Below, piece after piece: positions 9,052 to 19,000 of a stretch of DNA of 64,000 nucleotides. Position 1 is the first letter of the stretch, and the number at the start of each line of letters is the position of its first letter. The translations under genes were made by a program, and so were the position numbers. The notes under the pieces are model-generated. The model did not search any database. It was not told the origin of the DNA and saw nothing but the letters and a program-made list of their open reading frames with translations. This DNA is from Bosea sp. OAE506 (GTDB lineage Bacteria; Pseudomonadota; Alphaproteobacteria; Rhizobiales; Beijerinckiaceae): the NCBI RefSeq assembly GCF_040546595.1, contig NZ_JBEPOB010000001.1:3907001-3971000 (forward strand), in the 5' to 3' direction.

Positions 9052-10872
9052 TCAATCGACGAACCCCGGCAACAAGTCCTCGATGTCGTATTCCTGACGT
9101 GCAGAGTTCCAAGCGCTCATCGCACGGGTGAAAAAATCCTCCCGATCAGCGGCCATTTTCGCTAATGACGCCATGCGTTTGAAGACACCGCCGCGTTCCG
9201 CCAGCGCGTCAAGGACCACCGATCGGGCGCGGTCTCCTTTCAGAGCCGAGTACGTTTGTAGGATGGCGTCAAGCTGCAGAACGCGGCGATTTCCTTCCTT
9301 GCTGACCGTTGTTGGATGCGGTTCCAACAGGGGATCCCATGGCTCGGGCCCATCTGGCCCCTTAGGTGGATACCCGGCGAACTGGCGGCTTAGCCTCAGC
9401 TGCCGCAAAGCCTTCTGCCAGCGCTGAGGCACTTCGTGCTGGCGAGAAACCACCTTGGCTTCTTCGCTGTTAACGAAAGTCCTGATCTTCTGCCGCCCCG
9501 CATTAGCATGCGTTTGTAGGAGTTCCCATATAGGTCCCGTACAATCGGCTGCTGAAAGTAGCGGCGGATGCCCGAAGGCTACAAGCGCATCGTTCAGGCA
9601 TGGCTTGCGCGGGTACGGGAGAGCCTCGACGATCTGAAGCGTCGACAGACCGATATTCATCGCATCGACCGGGACCGCTTCCGCAAGCTCCGGCGCCATC
9701 GGCAGGCCGAGGCGATGCTGGATTACAGCGAGATCTCGCAAGTGCCCAAAGCTGACCTGTTCATGTGGAACAGATGCCGTTGGGTTGTATCCACCTACAT
9801 CGGCCTGCGGCGGTGAAACGGGTGGTTTGCAGGCCTCGCCGGCCGTCGTCGGCGGAGGTGGTTCAAGCTGGCTGATCTCAGGCTTAGCCTGCTCCTGCGT
9901 GACATCAGCTTCGAAATTTCCGTCCGAGTTTACTAATCCCGACGCAGCAGTCTGTGTGGGGCTTGCCCCATCGTCGTAAGGTTCGTCCGCCTTAGCCCCT
10001 CCATTATCGCCTTCGCCCTGATCCGCCGACGCCGGGTCATAGAGAACCGGCGATGACCGCCTTCCGGCACTATGCCTAGCGTACAAGGCGCTTTGGTACT
10101 CTCGCTGCTCCTTTTCATGCTGTTGAAGCCTCCTCAAAATCTCGTCGTGGTCGGGCGTAAGCTCGTCGGCGGCGATCAGCCCAACACGTCGAGCAGATTG
10201 CTCATCTGCGGCTCTCGTACGTTCTCGCTCGATCTCGTCTCGGCTACGGAGGCGCATCCCCGCCGTTTGCGGCGCGGGGGCTGCTAAAGCTGCCTCGGAA
10301 CGGGTCGGCTCCTCAATAGACGGCCTGCGCGGTCCATTTTCTTCGACCCCTTGACGAGGCTCGGCCGGCAGCTCTCCGGAAGATGCGAGCATTTCCGTGC
10401 GGGCGGTGATCGCCGGATCCGGTGCCTCTGGGCTGTGACCGGCCGGGATGCTTGGTAGATTCCGCACAACCTCCAAGAGTGCGCCATTATCGCGCAAGTT
10501 AAGGAAAATTTCCAACGTCAACCTCTGGCCAGCGTTCTGGTCCCGGCCCGTGAGAATACCCCGCATCTTGTCGGCCAGTTCGCGCAGGAGGACGCGATCA
10601 ACGTGCCCGATCTGTTCGGGGGAGAAGCTCCGAACAAGCCGCTCAAATCCAGTTTTATCGACGACAAAAGCGTCCGGAGCATCAAGATTATAGCGGCGCG
10701 CCATTGCGGCCATTACTGCGGCCTCGGACAAGCCCTTTACACGTACGCCGGCGAGTATCGCGTCTGCCACGTTGAAGTCGGAGCGCGTACTCAACAACGC
10801 TGCAAGCCTATCGCCCGAGAAGGCATAGGTCACCCAACTAGCGGAAAATCGGCGGGTGACGGAAGCAGGCAT
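9052..10872 (-). CDS. large protein of unknown function (C-terminal 606 residues of a split gene)
   Basis: I do not recognise this protein. The open frame extends upstream of the listed start to about 11040 without an ATG, and the extension ('AFGRFNLREAEANWETERRA', then 'RCYWLSLALAQAGWPMP') looks coding. The preceding open frame (10955-11431) supplies the probable N-terminus, so the gene is probably about 790 codons broken by one base near 11021-11040. The visible part has a helical N-terminal region, a long low-complexity, Pro/Ala/Glu-rich linker (about residues 125-360) and a helical C-terminal region with no catalytic motif I can name. It lies between an unknown 177-residue gene that it overlaps and the AAA_13 gene. 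Confidence 0.65.
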   Translation of the reverse strand: MPASVTRRFSASWVTYAFSGDRLAALLSTRSDFNVADAILAGVRVKGLSEAAVMAAMARRYNLDAPDAFVVDKTGFERLVRSFSPEQIGHVDRVLLRELADKMRGILTGRDQNAGQRLTLEIFLNLRDNGALLEVVRNLPSIPAGHSPEAPDPAITARTEMLASSGELPAEPRQGVEENGPRRPSIEEPTRSEAALAAPAPQTAGMRLRSRDEIERERTRAADEQSARRVGLIAADELTPDHDEILRRLQQHEKEQREYQSALYARHSAGRRSSPVLYDPASADQGEGDNGGAKADEPYDDGASPTQTAASGLVNSDGNFEADVTQEQAKPEISQLEPPPPTTAGEACKPPVSPPQADVGGYNPTASVPHEQVSFGHLRDLAVIQHRLGLPMAPELAEAVPVDAMNIGLSTLQIVEALPYPRKPCLNDALVAFGHPPLLSAADCTGPIWELLQTHANAGRQKIRTFVNSEEAKVVSRQHEVPQRWQKALRQLRLSRQFAGYPPKGPDGPEPWDPLLEPHPTTVSKEGNRRVLQLDAILQTYSALKGDRARSVVLDALAERGGVFKRMASLAKMAADREDFFTRAMSAWNSARQEYDIEDLLPGFVD

Positions 10873-10954
10873 CGGCCATCCGGCCTGCGCCAGCGCCAGG
10901 GAGAGCCAGTAGCAGCGGTCGGCTTTCGTCGACAGCGCATTGTCATCCCCGGCA

Positions 10955-11431
10955 TCAAGCAGCGCACGCCGCTCGGTCTCCCAGTTTGCCTCCGCCTCGC
11001 GGAGATTGAACCGGCCAAAGGCCGTACTTGGGATCCCTGCTTATCGGCGAGCCTGACGCCTGGATTGAGGCCATCCTCTCGTTTGCAAGCTTCGGATCAA
11101 GGAGGCGGACCCTCAGCCCAGCGCTCGCCAGCAGGAGCACATGGACCTTGGGCTCCTTTCGAACCAGATAGCGGACCGTCTCGATATCGAACTCGTAGTT
11201 GAGCGAAGGCCGCAATTTGGACAGGAGCAGGCCAGGAAAGGGCCAGCCCAGCTGGGCTGCGACCACGAGGAGCCAGTAAACCTCGTCAACGATGGCGAAC
11301 GCGCCAGGCTCCGGGCAATCCGCTGTCTTGGACGTCAACTGTGCTGACGCCGTCCGTGTCGCCGCCGAGCGCGACGCGGCTGCGTGGCGATAGCGCCGAT
11401 AGTGGCGGTCTCGCAGCGTCTCAATTCGCAT
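10955..11431 (-). pseudogene. N-terminal piece of the split unknown gene
   Basis: The ATG at 11431 overlaps the stop of the upstream gene (ATGCGAATTGA), a translational-coupling layout. The frame reads 'VDEVYWLLVVAAQLGWPFP', then 'LNYEFDIETVRYLVRKEPKV', and loses coding character after 'LANERMASIQASGSP'. Coding then resumes in the next frame at 'STAFGRFNL'. The segment 'YWLLVVAAQLGWPFP' here and 'YWLSLALAQAGWPMP' in the downstream frame are alike, suggesting two tandem copies of one domain of roughly 100-150 residues and supporting a single original protein. Confidence 0.55.
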
Positions 11432-11954
11432 CGCGCTTCTGCCGTTTCGCCCACGCCTGCTTGCTCGTCTCGGACATTCGCTTGCGGAAGGCATCTGATC
11501 GCGGCTTGGATGCAGAACGGGCCGCGCGAGAAGGACGCGCCATGGCGTGATCGTGCAACCAGAAGGACACGCCGGCCAACATTGCGTCACGAACGGCAAG
11601 CTCTCCGACGTCTTGGCACGCAGAGGGCCCAAGCGCATGGCGATCCTTCTCTGACAGCAGAGCCAAGCAGGTGGCCTGGACATCATCGACCACCGCGCGG
11701 CCTCTCGGCCCCTCGAGTATCTCGCGCAGGGCAACTCGGACATCTTCAGCGAGATGGGCGATACTCTCGGGCTGGAACAGCTCAGGCGAACCGCCGGGCG
11801 ACGAGCCATCAAGGCCACCGACAAGTTGGTTGATGAGATCCAGGAACGCGGGGTAGTGCGCGAGCAAGTTTACATCAGAGCTCGCGCGCGCCAGCTCCTG
11901 CTCCTCGACGCGGAAACCGCGCACTCTCTCGACCAGCGTTCTGGTGGTTGGCAT
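11421..11954 (-). CDS. hypothetical protein, first gene of an unknown three-gene operon
   Basis: 177 residues from the ATG at 11954 (GGAG six bases upstream); GTG 11978 and ATG 11960 are alternatives in the same frame. No domain recognised. It is acidic-helical in the middle ('ESIAHLAEDVRVALREILEG'), and its basic C-terminus ('FRKRMSETSKQAWAKRQKRD') could bind nucleic acid. The stop overlaps the next gene's start by a few bases, so the two are co-translated. The context (unknown large protein, then an AAA_13 ATPase, beside DISARM) suggests a defence or anti-plasmid role, by inference only. Confidence 0.6.
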   Translation of the reverse strand: MPTTRTLVERVRGFRVEEQELARASSDVNLLAHYPAFLDLINQLVGGLDGSSPGGSPELFQPESIAHLAEDVRVALREILEGPRGRAVVDDVQATCLALLSEKDRHALGPSACQDVGELAVRDAMLAGVSFWLHDHAMARPSRAARSASKPRSDAFRKRMSETSKQAWAKRQKRDAN

Positions 11955-12130
11955 TGCCATCTCCGGCACGTTCGACACCCGACCTATGATGCCAGAAGAA
12001 GATGAAAAATCTACACCCTCGAACTGATCGGCAATGGCACGCGCAGTCTGGCAGTCTGCCCTGGACCGCTGGTTTTTGCCGCTGGAGGGCTTCGAAGCGC
12101 AGCTGACCAGCTGCCTACACGTCCAGCTTT

Positions 12131-12180
12131 GACAGTTACACCCTTCGATGAGGGTTACACGCCATTTCGAAAAGTGTAAT
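12131..12180. promoter_or_regulatory. TTACAC repeat cluster, possible operator
   Basis: gttacac occurs at 12135-12141 and again at 12154-12160, and its inverse gtgtaa at 12174-12179. The first pair flanks a small hairpin (accct/agggt, loop tcgatg). The cluster lies about 180-225 bp upstream of the 11954 gene start. No regulator is identified. Confidence 0.3.
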
Positions 12181-12708
12181 TTGCGAGCGCAAGCACGCGA
12201 ACAACGAGGATGAGCGGCTACGGAGCCATTTCCGCGGGTAAAGCGTCGAAAGAGGAGGCAGCGGAAGCGTGAATATGCAGGGCTCTATCGCCCTACACTC
12301 AGATTTCTAGCAATGCACGACAAACAATCGTCGCTGGCATGGGTGCAGCGAGATCGTCAACGGTGACCCGCGCAGCATCGACTTCGTCTCGCCGCACACC
12401 TATTCGGCGTGGCAGGTCAGAACCAGAATTTGAGGCAGGCACCGCGAACCTCCGGCGGCGCGATGTGAAAATCTGCGACAGAACGGACGGAGGTAAGTAT
12501 CCGGCGAGAGCCGCGGGAACTCAGCTTTCGGTCGAGGGACGATCGGCAATCATATCCCTGAGGGTTTCGAGGCCGCGGAACGCAAATGCCATGGCCTGGC
12601 GTTCATCCGTGTCATGGATCCAGACGAGGCGTCCTCCGGATCACATGATCGGCGAGTGCCCAGAGCCGATCTTCGGTTTCGCCCAGCACATAGACCGCGA
12701 GCATATGG
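12181..12708. other. degraded DNA with short coding-like fragments
   Basis: No intact gene. On the plus strand 12347-12433 reads 'SEIVNGDPRSIDFVSPHTYS', then a stop 9 codons later. On the minus strand two frames near 12540-12700 read 'MLAVYVLGETEDRLWALADH' and 'VWIHDTDERQAMAFAFRGLE'. Both look like real protein remnants, but I cannot name them. The surroundings are insertion-sequence debris. Confidence 0.4.
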
Positions 12709-12970
12709 TTAGGAAATTGGCGTCGGCGGCCGTGAGGCGGCGTCCAGGCGATCGGCGCGGACAGTTTGCCAGTTCCACGGCAATGTTTTGGCGAGCCGGA
12801 CCTGGGATAGCCCCGCGATGCGGGCGAGCACGCCGGCAAGCCAGGCCTGCGGGTCGACGTCGTCTAGATCTAGCTTCGCCTTGGTGATCAGGGTCGCATA
12901 GCGGCGGTGCGCTCTGCGCCACGGTCGGAGCCGGCGAAGAGGCATGTGTCCAACGACATTCGGATCCGAC
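12709..12970 (-). pseudogene. IS66-family transposase (TnpC) C-terminal remnant
   Basis: 'LFAGSDRGAERTAAM' and, one frame over, 'YATLITKAKLDLDDVDPQAW', then 'LAGVLARIAGLSQVRLAKTL' and 'PWNW', match the C-terminal end of IS66 transposases ('FAGSDEGG.RAA', 'TAKLNDVDPQAWLADVLARI', 'LLPWNW'). There is at least one frameshift, and everything upstream is lost where it meets an istB remnant. Confidence 0.8.
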
Positions 12971-13012
12971 CCATTTTCGTCATGAGGAACTGACTTCCAT
13001 GCCGATCGTCCT

Positions 13013-13499
13013 TCAGGCGGTTGTGGGTTTGGCCAGTTGCGCGACCAGCGTCGTCGCCGGCGTGAACAGGACCGAGTAGCCGGTGACGATGGCTTCGCGC
13101 CAGGCGCAACCGCCAGCTGGGTCTTGCACACGCCCGGCGGGCCCAGGAGGAGCACTGCCTCGCCACTGGCGATGAAGCGGCCCGTCGCGATCTCGCGGAT
13201 CTGCGCCTTGTCGAGGGACGGCTGGACCCCGAAGTCGAAGCCGGTGACGTCGCGCACGAAGGTGAAGCGGGCAAGGCCGAAGGAGATGTCGATCCGGCGC
13301 TGGTCGCGACGCGCGACCTCGCACCCGCAAAGAGCGTCAGCGCCTCCCGGATCGTGAGTTCGCGACGGCCGGCCTCGTTGATCAGGCTGTCGAGTTGATC
13401 GCGCAGCGCCGTCAGCTTCAAACGGCCGAGCAAGGCGGTCAAATGATCATGGTCGTTCATCAGAAGCGATGTAATCACCTCCACTCGCGAAATGGCCAT
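13013..13499 (-). pseudogene. istB (IS21-family helper ATPase) remnant, frameshifted and truncated
   Basis: The N-terminus 'LLGRLKLTALRDQLDSLINE' is typical IstB. The middle ('FDFGVQPSLDKAQIREIATG') and Walker A region ('VLLLGPPGVCKTQLAV') are in a second frame, and 'REAIVTGYSVLFTPATTLVA' in a third. The Walker A has Cys where IstB has Gly (GVGKT). The reading ends after 'QLAKPTT' and is followed directly by IS66 sequence, so two IS types have been joined by deletion. Confidence 0.8.
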
Positions 13500-13770
13500 A
13501 TGACTGCTCCTAGGATTGCCCCTAGTACTTCACGTCTTCGCGCCGACACTACAAGGCGGCCCTCGACGGATGGGTACGGAAGGAGCTTTTGCGCTCGATT
13601 GATTCGGCAATCAGCCTCGGGATCAGCCCTGCGCGTTCTCAGCATTGCTTAAGGAGCTAAGCAGTGGCGAGTTTTACAGTTTTCAAATGAAATACTTTCG
13701 TAAAATATAAAATTAATTTAACATTGTTAATAATAGATACCACAAATTTAAATCAAACTACCAAATTAAT
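13500..13770. other. gene-free stretch with an AT-rich block
   Basis: From about 13676 to 13775 the sequence is strikingly AT-rich (runs such as aaaatataaaattaattta), unlike everything around it. It lies directly downstream of drmB, where drmC would be expected. No gene seen. Confidence 0.6.
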
Positions 13771-15648
13771 CTAGAAGTATGCTATCCCAACTTGAGCTAC
13801 CGTATCGATCAATAGCGCCCTATCAAGAAAAAGGTTCCGCGCCTCGCAACTTGTCTCAGCGATTACCAAGCAGCCATGACAGGCCGCACCGTGAAGCGTC
13901 CGATCCTCAGCTGCGCTAGCCGGCTCGTGATCGGCGCAGACCGGATCGCCCGAGCACAACCTTTGTCTTTCGAGCGCTGCTTCCAGAACTTGACCGAAAC
14001 GCCGGCTAACTTCGACCAACCCTCCGAGGGTCCCCTGATTTCCCGCCGAAGCGGTGTAGATCAGGATACCGACAGAAGGAACTTCGGCGCCCAAGCTGGG
14101 CCCAATATAAATGCGCTCGCGGATCGAGCTCGCAGGATAGCCGCAGTCGATAGCGACCTCGGCGATCAAGGCGTGAGCGAGTGAATGTGCCACCAGATAT
14201 TCCGGGCGCAGCTGGTCTCGGATTGCACCGTTCGAGATGTTCTCGCCACGCTGACGGCGCTGCTGAACCCACCTATCAGCCCCTGCTTGGATCGACGCGA
14301 TGCGATCCCGAACTGCGGGTCGAGAGCGCCAGCTCTGCAACACATTCCGGTCGAGCGTTAGGAACAAACCTTCGCCAAACTGTTCGACAGCTGGCAACCA
14401 CGAGGGCCCCCGAGCAAGGGGAGCGCCACGCACAGCCAAGCCTACATCCTCGAATTCATCAGTAACCACGGGAGACGGCTCGAAACGTGTGAAGCCATAG
14501 AGGCACGCCACTTCGCGTAGCCGATGCACAGCTACAAGGGCTGAGATGCCGCGCAAGATCGGCGAGCTCGTTGGGTCCCATTCTGCGCGCGTAAGCGTTT
14601 CGGCATGCAAGAGCGCGTCGGTAGCCGCAGTCCCAATGGTGGGTTCGCCGCTAGCCAACACGGCGAACTCTGCTAAGCGCGGGTTCTCGGCTTCGTCGCC
14701 CTTTTCGCGAGAACTCCGCATTGCAGCGATTCGCGCCCAGACGTCTTCATCGGGATAGCCTTCCAACGTCGCAGCGATGCGGGAGTTGAAGCGTCGTGCT
14801 TGCTTCACGTCTCCGGCTGACTCACAGGCTTGGAGTTCCGACCAGACGCTTGCCACCAGATCGGCTAGCTGGTCGACCGACTCCGGCAGAGAAATAACGC
14901 GGGTAATTTGCGGGAAATATGTGTTTGTAGCGCTTCGCGTCAGCAGCCGGAGCATGTGGTTGCAGCCGTTCGGATCTCGACCGTTATCGATCCACGGCCA
15001 CTCGGCCCGGCAAGGTCCCAAGCGACCCGGCAGAAAGAGGTCGTTTAGCGATAACGACGCTCCGCATTCGCAGTAGACGCGGGTCTGCCGAGGATCGCCG
15101 GAGGTGCCTCCGTCTTCAAGCCACAACGGTTCCTGGCAACTCGACCGATCGGAAGTATCCTGGTGCACCACCCGCCGCCAGTCCACATCTTGCAGATGGC
15201 CGTCCTCGCAGCCGCACACGAAGCGGATCGGCGAAATCTGCCGGCGTTTGCCGTCGTCGCCTCGGTGCTCAAGCCTTTTTGGTGCATCAAGTTGTTGGAA
15301 GCGCACGAGCCGCCGACGATTGGGGGGATCACCCGCAATGGCATCGCAAGCGAACCAGCGTGGGAAGATCGTTGCCCTAATCTTCGGAGAAGTTCTCCGC
15401 GGATCGCGCAGGTTAAGCGGAGGGGTTCTCAATTGCGGATCGCCGCTCGTTGCCAACCGGCTGTCCCCTTCGAGACGCAGCCGCAAGAGGCGTGACAACC
15501 GAGGCTCCTCGATCAGCCGAAAGGCGTCGCGCCGCTGATCCCAATGGTCCAGACCCAGCACCAAGACCGATCGATCCGGCAGATCGAGCATCGCGCCAGG
15601 ACCGTAGTAGCCGACGAGCTGGCTCAGGCGAATTTCGTTCTCGGCCAT
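13771..15648 (-). CDS. drmB: DISARM protein DrmB (DUF1998 domain)
   Basis: 625 residues from the ATG at 15648, ten bases after the drmA-frame stop. The N-terminus 'IRLSQLVGYYGPGAMLDLPD' is the DrmB hallmark (R.SQ....GPG...DL). Cysteine pairs in the first half ('FVCGCEDGH', 'VYCECGASL') and in the C-terminus ('ACHGCLVIAETSCEARN') suggest zinc binding. 'HSLAHALIAEVAIDCGYPAS' and 'RIYIG' lie in the DUF1998 domain. DrmB forms a complex with the helicase DrmA that recognises incoming phage DNA with 5' overhangs (known for DISARM). It is the last recognisable gene of the operon; drmC is missing downstream. Confidence 0.9.
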   Translation of the reverse strand: MAENEIRLSQLVGYYGPGAMLDLPDRSVLVLGLDHWDQRRDAFRLIEEPRLSRLLRLRLEGDSRLATSGDPQLRTPPLNLRDPRRTSPKIRATIFPRWFACDAIAGDPPNRRRLVRFQQLDAPKRLEHRGDDGKRRQISPIRFVCGCEDGHLQDVDWRRVVHQDTSDRSSCQEPLWLEDGGTSGDPRQTRVYCECGASLSLNDLFLPGRLGPCRAEWPWIDNGRDPNGCNHMLRLLTRSATNTYFPQITRVISLPESVDQLADLVASVWSELQACESAGDVKQARRFNSRIAATLEGYPDEDVWARIAAMRSSREKGDEAENPRLAEFAVLASGEPTIGTAATDALLHAETLTRAEWDPTSSPILRGISALVAVHRLREVACLYGFTRFEPSPVVTDEFEDVGLAVRGAPLARGPSWLPAVEQFGEGLFLTLDRNVLQSWRSRPAVRDRIASIQAGADRWVQQRRQRGENISNGAIRDQLRPEYLVAHSLAHALIAEVAIDCGYPASSIRERIYIGPSLGAEVPSVGILIYTASAGNQGTLGGLVEVSRRFGQVLEAALERQRLCSGDPVCADHEPASAAEDRTLHGAACHGCLVIAETSCEARNLFLDRALLIDTVAQVGIAYF

Positions 15649-15658
15649 CCTCGAACCC

Positions 15659-16020
15659 TCAGGTGATTGTGTTGCCAAAGGGGTCGAGGATCTCGACCGA
15701 TGAGACGTGCTCAACGTCGCGCATGGAGCGCGACGCTTTGAACCGCTCGTAATCCGGACCGCTCGCTCTCAAGAGAGGCGATAACGGATCGCGCACGAGT
15801 GCTTCGCCCATAGGGTAGCCATAGAACAGGCGTCCGCCATTCTGCGTAGCGTCCGCGGCGAGGTCGATCCACGTTTGGACTAGGGCCTCGACATGGGCGC
15901 GCAGCGCCGCGTGCCCGCCGACCACCGGCATCGCACTCGCGCGACGCATCACCTCATCGGCGATAATGGGCTTCAGGTACGCGTAGTTTCCGACTGCTCG
16001 CGGCGGCGCTCTCTCCAGAG
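15659..16020 (-). pseudogene. drmA: C-terminal part of drmA in a shifted frame
   Basis: About 112 residues from roughly 15995 to the stop at 15659: 'AVGNYAYLKPIIADEVMRRA', 'GGRLFYGYP' and 'FKASRSMRDVEHVSSVEILD'. The ending 'F..p.SMRDVE' is typical for the C-terminus of DrmA and related DUF1998-associated helicases. It is out of frame with the main drmA reading. The whole drmA span (19112-15659) is one base too long for a single frame, consistent with one inserted base at about 15990-16020. The stop lies ten bases before the drmB ATG, as expected for intact operon spacing. Confidence 0.75.
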
Positions 16021-19000
16021 AGATGCGGCTCGAGGTGACGGGCGAGCGACACGATTGCCGGCGCCAAAGCACGATCAATGGCGCGTGCAGCCCAAGGCGT
16101 CACGCTGGTGGCCTCAACGGTTCGGTAGAATGAGGCGTGGAACTGCCGAAAGCCTTCGTAGTGGAGGCGGTCGCGAGCTTTGTGGACGTTAAGGAGGGCG
16201 AGGACGAGACCCGGACGATCGGCGATGCGGCCGACGCGGCTGGTCGCCTGAATGTATTCGGCCGATGACTTGGGCTGCCCTTGAACCACCATCAATCCCA
16301 GCCGGCCGATATCGAGGCCAACCGAGATCATGTTGGTTGCGAGCGCGACGTCGACGCCGTTCGGGGCGAGGGCCGACCGCGCAAGGGCGTCTTTGGCGGC
16401 AGCGACCTTGTCGGTGCTTTCTCGCGACGTGAGTTCAAGCACGTCCCGCAGGGCGCGGTTATCGAATGGCTGATCATTCGGATCCGCCCGACGGCGGCGC
16501 GTGCCGTAGTCGGCGAGTTTGGTCCTCACCTCGTCCTCGACGATCCGCCTGGCGCCCCCGAGCTCCCGCAGCGCGTTGAAGTAGCAGAGGGCCGTGAGGT
16601 ATGGGTCGACGGCGTCTCCCACGGGCATGTCCTTGGCGCCGGCCGCGAGCAAGGTGGTCAAAGCTCTAAGGAAGAGGAGCTTCGGTCCTTTGCCAGGCGC
16701 TGCGAGCCCGACGTAGAGGCGGCCGGGTGCTCCATGAATTGGAGTTGTGCAGGCAAAGAAAGAGTCGCGCCTATTCGGTCCTGGCGGGGGGAAGACCGCC
16801 GTACGCGGGCGATCAAACAGAGCCTTAATTTGCGTCTCCGCCCGACGGACCGTGGCCGTGCTGGCGACGATCTTGGGTCTCACCGTCTGTTCACCGTGCT
16901 TGCGCGACGACAGGCGGTCGAGCGCAAGCTCGTAAAGCGCTGCGACGGTGCCGAGCGGTCCGCTGATTAGATGCAGCTCGTCCTGGATGATCAATGTGGG
17001 CGGCAGGAGTCGCGCGCTGCCGAACAGTTTGCGCCCTACGCCAGGCTCGGCGGCGCCATAGAACCCGTTGTCATCCTCGCGATCGACATGGTCGAAGAAG
17101 GCGCCCACGTTGGCGAGGAACGGCAAGCCGGCGAACTTGTCGACGGTCGCAATCAGGAAGGCTGGGAGCCGCCGATAGATCGCTTCGTCGACGGTCAGAA
17201 CTGGGAGTGGCTTGCCTGACCCGAAAGCGCAGCGTGAGTTCGCGCAGCCGATTTCCATGTTCTTGGGCGCGAGGTCGCTTGGCGTGCAGCGAAAACTGTC
17301 GACGGTGAATGGCTCCGCACACCAGGGGCATTGCTTGATCGGCGCGGGGGCTCCACCCCGGCCGTTGCGGTAGCGACGAATGCGGCCGATCGCTGTTTCA
17401 GGACCAGCTTGCTTCTTCGTCCCAAGCCTGTTCGGCGTTGCTGCCGACCCGACCCATAGGCCGATCTCGATGGGCCAGTCTCCCAATGTCCTCCGCTCGC
17501 CCTCCTTCCAGATGGGCTCGTCGCGCATGAGCTCAAGCGCGCAGATGACTCCTGCTGCGCGGGTAAGCTGATCGAGCGTGAGCAGCCGCAAGGTGTAACG
17601 CATCAGCACCGCGACCCCGGCGCCGAGCTTGCCGCTGTTCGTGATGCGACGATGCGCAATCGTCCAAGCGGCGAGGCCGAGGTAGGCTTCTGTCTTGCCG
17701 CCTCCCGTTGGGAAGAACAGGAGGTCGACAGTCTCGCGGTCGTCATGCAGCGGGTCGTGAAGCCCCGACAGGTTCAGGAGGATGAAGGCGAGCTGAAATG
17801 GGCGCCAGACCGGGGCGCGCTGGGCAGCTGGATCACCGCCATGGCCTGCCCCGCGCTGACGGTTGGCGCGAGCGACCGCCTCGTTCATGGCGCGGAAAGC
17901 GAGCCGCGCATGTGGATCGCGTGCGAGGAGCGCGATCCCGTCGGCAATCCTTCGGCTCGCGTCATGGGCGCCTTTGATGAGCCGTTGGGCAGTGGCTTGA
18001 CGCGGCGCGCCCGCGATCGTTGGAACCACGGCGTTCTGAGCCGAGATCCATATGTCATAGGCCGCCGGCAAACCTTCCAGCGCGCGTCGGAGTTCGGCCG
18101 GTCCGACGGTAGCAAGGTCCGCGAGCGCCTCCATGCCGAAGGTGACGGTTGGAATCTGCTCGTTCGGTTCGACGCGCTCAACTTCGGCGGTCGGCAGGTG
18201 GTCGGTCGTCGCCTCACGCACGAAGCCGTCCAGATCGGCTTCCCAGCGGGCTGACGTATTCACGCCGACGGCAAATTCATAGTCATCGCGGTAGTGCAGG
18301 TCGCCTATCGCCTCGTCCAAGTCTTTCGAGTCGAACCCGCGCATGTTTGCGCGGGGATGTAGACCCGCCTCGCATCGTACCCCGAGGCGCACCTGGAACG
18401 CGTAGGTCACGTCCTGATACCGTCGGCGCACGGAGCTCCTGCGGTTCACGACCATCAACGTGAGCACGCGAAGCGACCTCAAGATCCCGTTGGGCTCAAC
18501 CAAGGCATAGGGTCGCGCGTGCACCTCGATTTGAAGGGCTCCCGACGGTCGCTGCGCGCCGCCTGAGGCGGGAACCGTGATGGTGCTCCGCCGCCCATCC
18601 TCCGGCACGGGTACGCGCATCGCGGCATGGCCCGGAACGCGCTCCCATTCGACCTCGGGCGCGTCGGCCGCCTCATCGAGCAGTTGCTCTGCGCTGAGTG
18701 GAGGCGAGGTCACGTAATCGCCCCAGCACAACTCGACTTCCACGTCAGCCACCGAGGCGTCGAGGAGAACTGTTAGGCCGAGAGATGACGGGGCGCGGAC
18801 GCGGACGGCTGGGCCCAAGTCCTCGGGCGCATCGTCAGCGGCCCGGGCAGGCCCGGCGTCACTGTCCGCGCCTAGGTCATCACCGACGAGCGGATCGCCT
18901 TCCTCGAATAGATCGTCAGCTTGCTCGGCCTCGGCCGTAGGGCCGTCTGGCTCCGGCACCGGCGCGAGAAATCCAGTTACGTACCAGCCTGACGGTTTCT

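Noticed and set aside
16281..16970. 229-codon plus-strand frame inside drmA
   Set aside because: Antisense shadow of helicase motifs.
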